A DNA stretch of 7,991 nucleotides from an uncultured Ruminococcus sp. Its GTDB lineage: Bacteria; Bacillota; Clostridia; Oscillospirales; Ruminococcaceae. Under the pieces are notes generated by a model, which was given only the letters and a program-made list of their open reading frames with translations, ran no database searches and was not told the DNA's origin. Where the stretch lies: contig CAMNAY010000069.1 in NCBI GenBank assembly GCA_946531975.1, forward strand, positions 1-7,991, given 5' to 3'. Each line of letters starts with the position of its first letter. The first letter of the stretch is position 1. Below are positions 7,389 through 7,991 of this stretch, one piece after another. The position numbers and the translations under genes are program-made.

Positions 7389-7942
7389 TGCAGTACAGAT
7401 TCCGCTGTGCATCGCCCCTCGGCGGCATCACGCTTGCAAGCGACGGAACCGCGCTCACGGGACTGTGGTTTGACGGGCAGCGGCATCACGGCGACTTCAG
7501 CGGTACGGCGGTGACGGAGCAGGCATTGCCGGTCTTTGCGCAGACTGTCCGCTGGCTCGGTATCTATTTCAGCGGGACAGATCCCGGTTTCACGCCGCCG
7601 GTCAGGCTTCTGACGACGCCCTTCCGCAGAGCGGTCTGTGAGATCCTGCAAGCCGTCCCTTACGGGCAGACCGTGACCTACGGCGAAATCGCGGCGATTC
7701 TCGCGGCACAGCGCGGCATTTCCCGCATGTCCGCGCAGGCAGTCGGCGGTGCGGTCGGTCACAATCCGGTTTCGCTGATCATCCCCTGCCACAGAGTGAT
7801 CGGCGCAGACGGCAGTCTGACCGGTTATGCCGGCGGCATTGAGAGAAAGCGGAAGCTGCTTGAGCTGGAAGGGTCAGCAGCCGACGAAAAAGTGCTCTAC
7901 TTCAATAAAAGGTCCATTTTAGAGAATGAGAGGCTCAGATAA
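7385..7942 (+). CDS. ogt: Methylated-DNA--[protein]-cysteine S-methyltransferase (Ogt/MGMT type)
   Basis: A suicide repair protein that moves the alkyl group from O6-alkylguanine (and O4-alkylthymine) in DNA to its own cysteine. It has 185 residues: an N-terminal alpha/beta domain to about 75, then the DNA-binding domain with TPFRRAVCEILQAVPYGQTV, Y99 in VTYGE, the AVGGAVGHNP wing region, and the active site IIPCHRVIG with acceptor C135, followed by GSLTGYAGGIERK. The residue 17 before the acceptor cysteine, where human MGMT has Arg128, is Gln118. A tail of about 20 residues (ADEKVLYFNKRS onward) extends past the usual LELEG end and is AT-richer than the rest. ATG 7385 overlaps the previous stop in ATGA; ATG 7388 is a possible alternative start. 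There is no Ada-type N-terminal regulator domain, so this is the stand-alone repair enzyme. Confidence 0.95.
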   Translation: MMQYRFRCASPLGGITLASDGTALTGLWFDGQRHHGDFSGTAVTEQALPVFAQTVRWLGIYFSGTDPGFTPPVRLLTTPFRRAVCEILQAVPYGQTVTYGEIAAILAAQRGISRMSAQAVGGAVGHNPVSLIIPCHRVIGADGSLTGYAGGIERKRKLLELEGSAADEKVLYFNKRSILENERLR

Positions 7943-7953
7943 ATCGGAATTTG

Positions 7954-7960
7954 AAGGAGT
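7954..7960 (+). promoter_or_regulatory. Ribosome binding site for the gene cut by the right edge
   Basis: AAGGAGT, 6 bases before ATG 7967, is a near-consensus Shine-Dalgarno sequence. It is the main evidence that a real gene starts at 7967. The short gap since the methyltransferase stop (24 bases) has no terminator hairpin. Confidence 0.7.
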
Positions 7961-7966
7961 ATCACT

Positions 7967-7991
7967 ATGTGGTTTTTATTAGCGCTTGGTT
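7967..7991 (+). CDS. Start of a further gene, probably a membrane protein (first 8 codons only)
   Basis: ATG 7967 follows a good ribosome binding site and opens M-W-F-L-L-A-L-G before the window ends. The opening is strongly hydrophobic with no charged residue, which fits the first transmembrane helix of an integral membrane protein. Small-molecule exporters of the EamA/DMT type often begin this way, but eight residues cannot assign a family. Same strand and close spacing make it a likely continuation of the same transcript. Confidence 0.55.

Overview
The window is a 7,991-base piece of a moderately GC-rich chromosome (well over half G+C by eye). It carries eight protein-coding genes on the + strand: six complete, one cut at the left edge and one cut at the right edge. 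A WhiA homologue, strong AGGAGG-type ribosome binding sites, an RF1 of the Firmicutes type and a full-length Sua5 point to a low-complexity-envelope Gram-positive. The best guess is a Clostridia lineage such as Oscillospiraceae/Ruminococcus. That placement is inferred from gene content and protein style, not from a database search.

Layout, left to right: peptide chain release factor 1 (prfA, lacking about its first 15 codons); threonylcarbamoyl-AMP synthase (Sua5 type, 1044-2069); a seven-helix membrane protein with a PAS-like middle and an HD-GYP phosphodiesterase domain (2107-3807); NAD-dependent DNA ligase (ligA, 3832-5826); the DNA-binding regulator WhiA (5851-6774); a small HD-domain nucleotide phosphohydrolase of the YfbR/HDDC2 type (6819-7388); a methylated-DNA--protein-cysteine methyltransferase (7385-7942); and the first eight codons of a further gene, probably a membrane protein (7967 to the edge).

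The gaps between genes are 3, 37, 24, 24, 44, -4 and 24 bases. None holds a convincing promoter or a hairpin-plus-T-run terminator, and nearly every start has its own Shine-Dalgarno sequence. The simplest reading is one long transcript. It joins translation fidelity (RF1 for stop-codon reading, Sua5 for t6A in tRNA), genome maintenance (ligase, alkyl-DNA repair, nucleotide hydrolysis), a cell-cycle/sporulation-type regulator (WhiA) and a membrane-anchored c-di-GMP-type signalling enzyme. No stretch above 50 bases lacks a gene.

I see no mobile element, CRISPR array, RNA gene, repeat array or clearly undescribed multi-gene system. The points worth a second look are modest: whiA sits away from its usual rapZ-yvcK neighbours and has an atypical N-terminus; the 7TM-HD-GYP protein has an unassigned sensor half and lies among housekeeping genes; the methyltransferase has Gln where the family's Arg finger normally sits; and its start overlaps the stop of the HD hydrolase gene.
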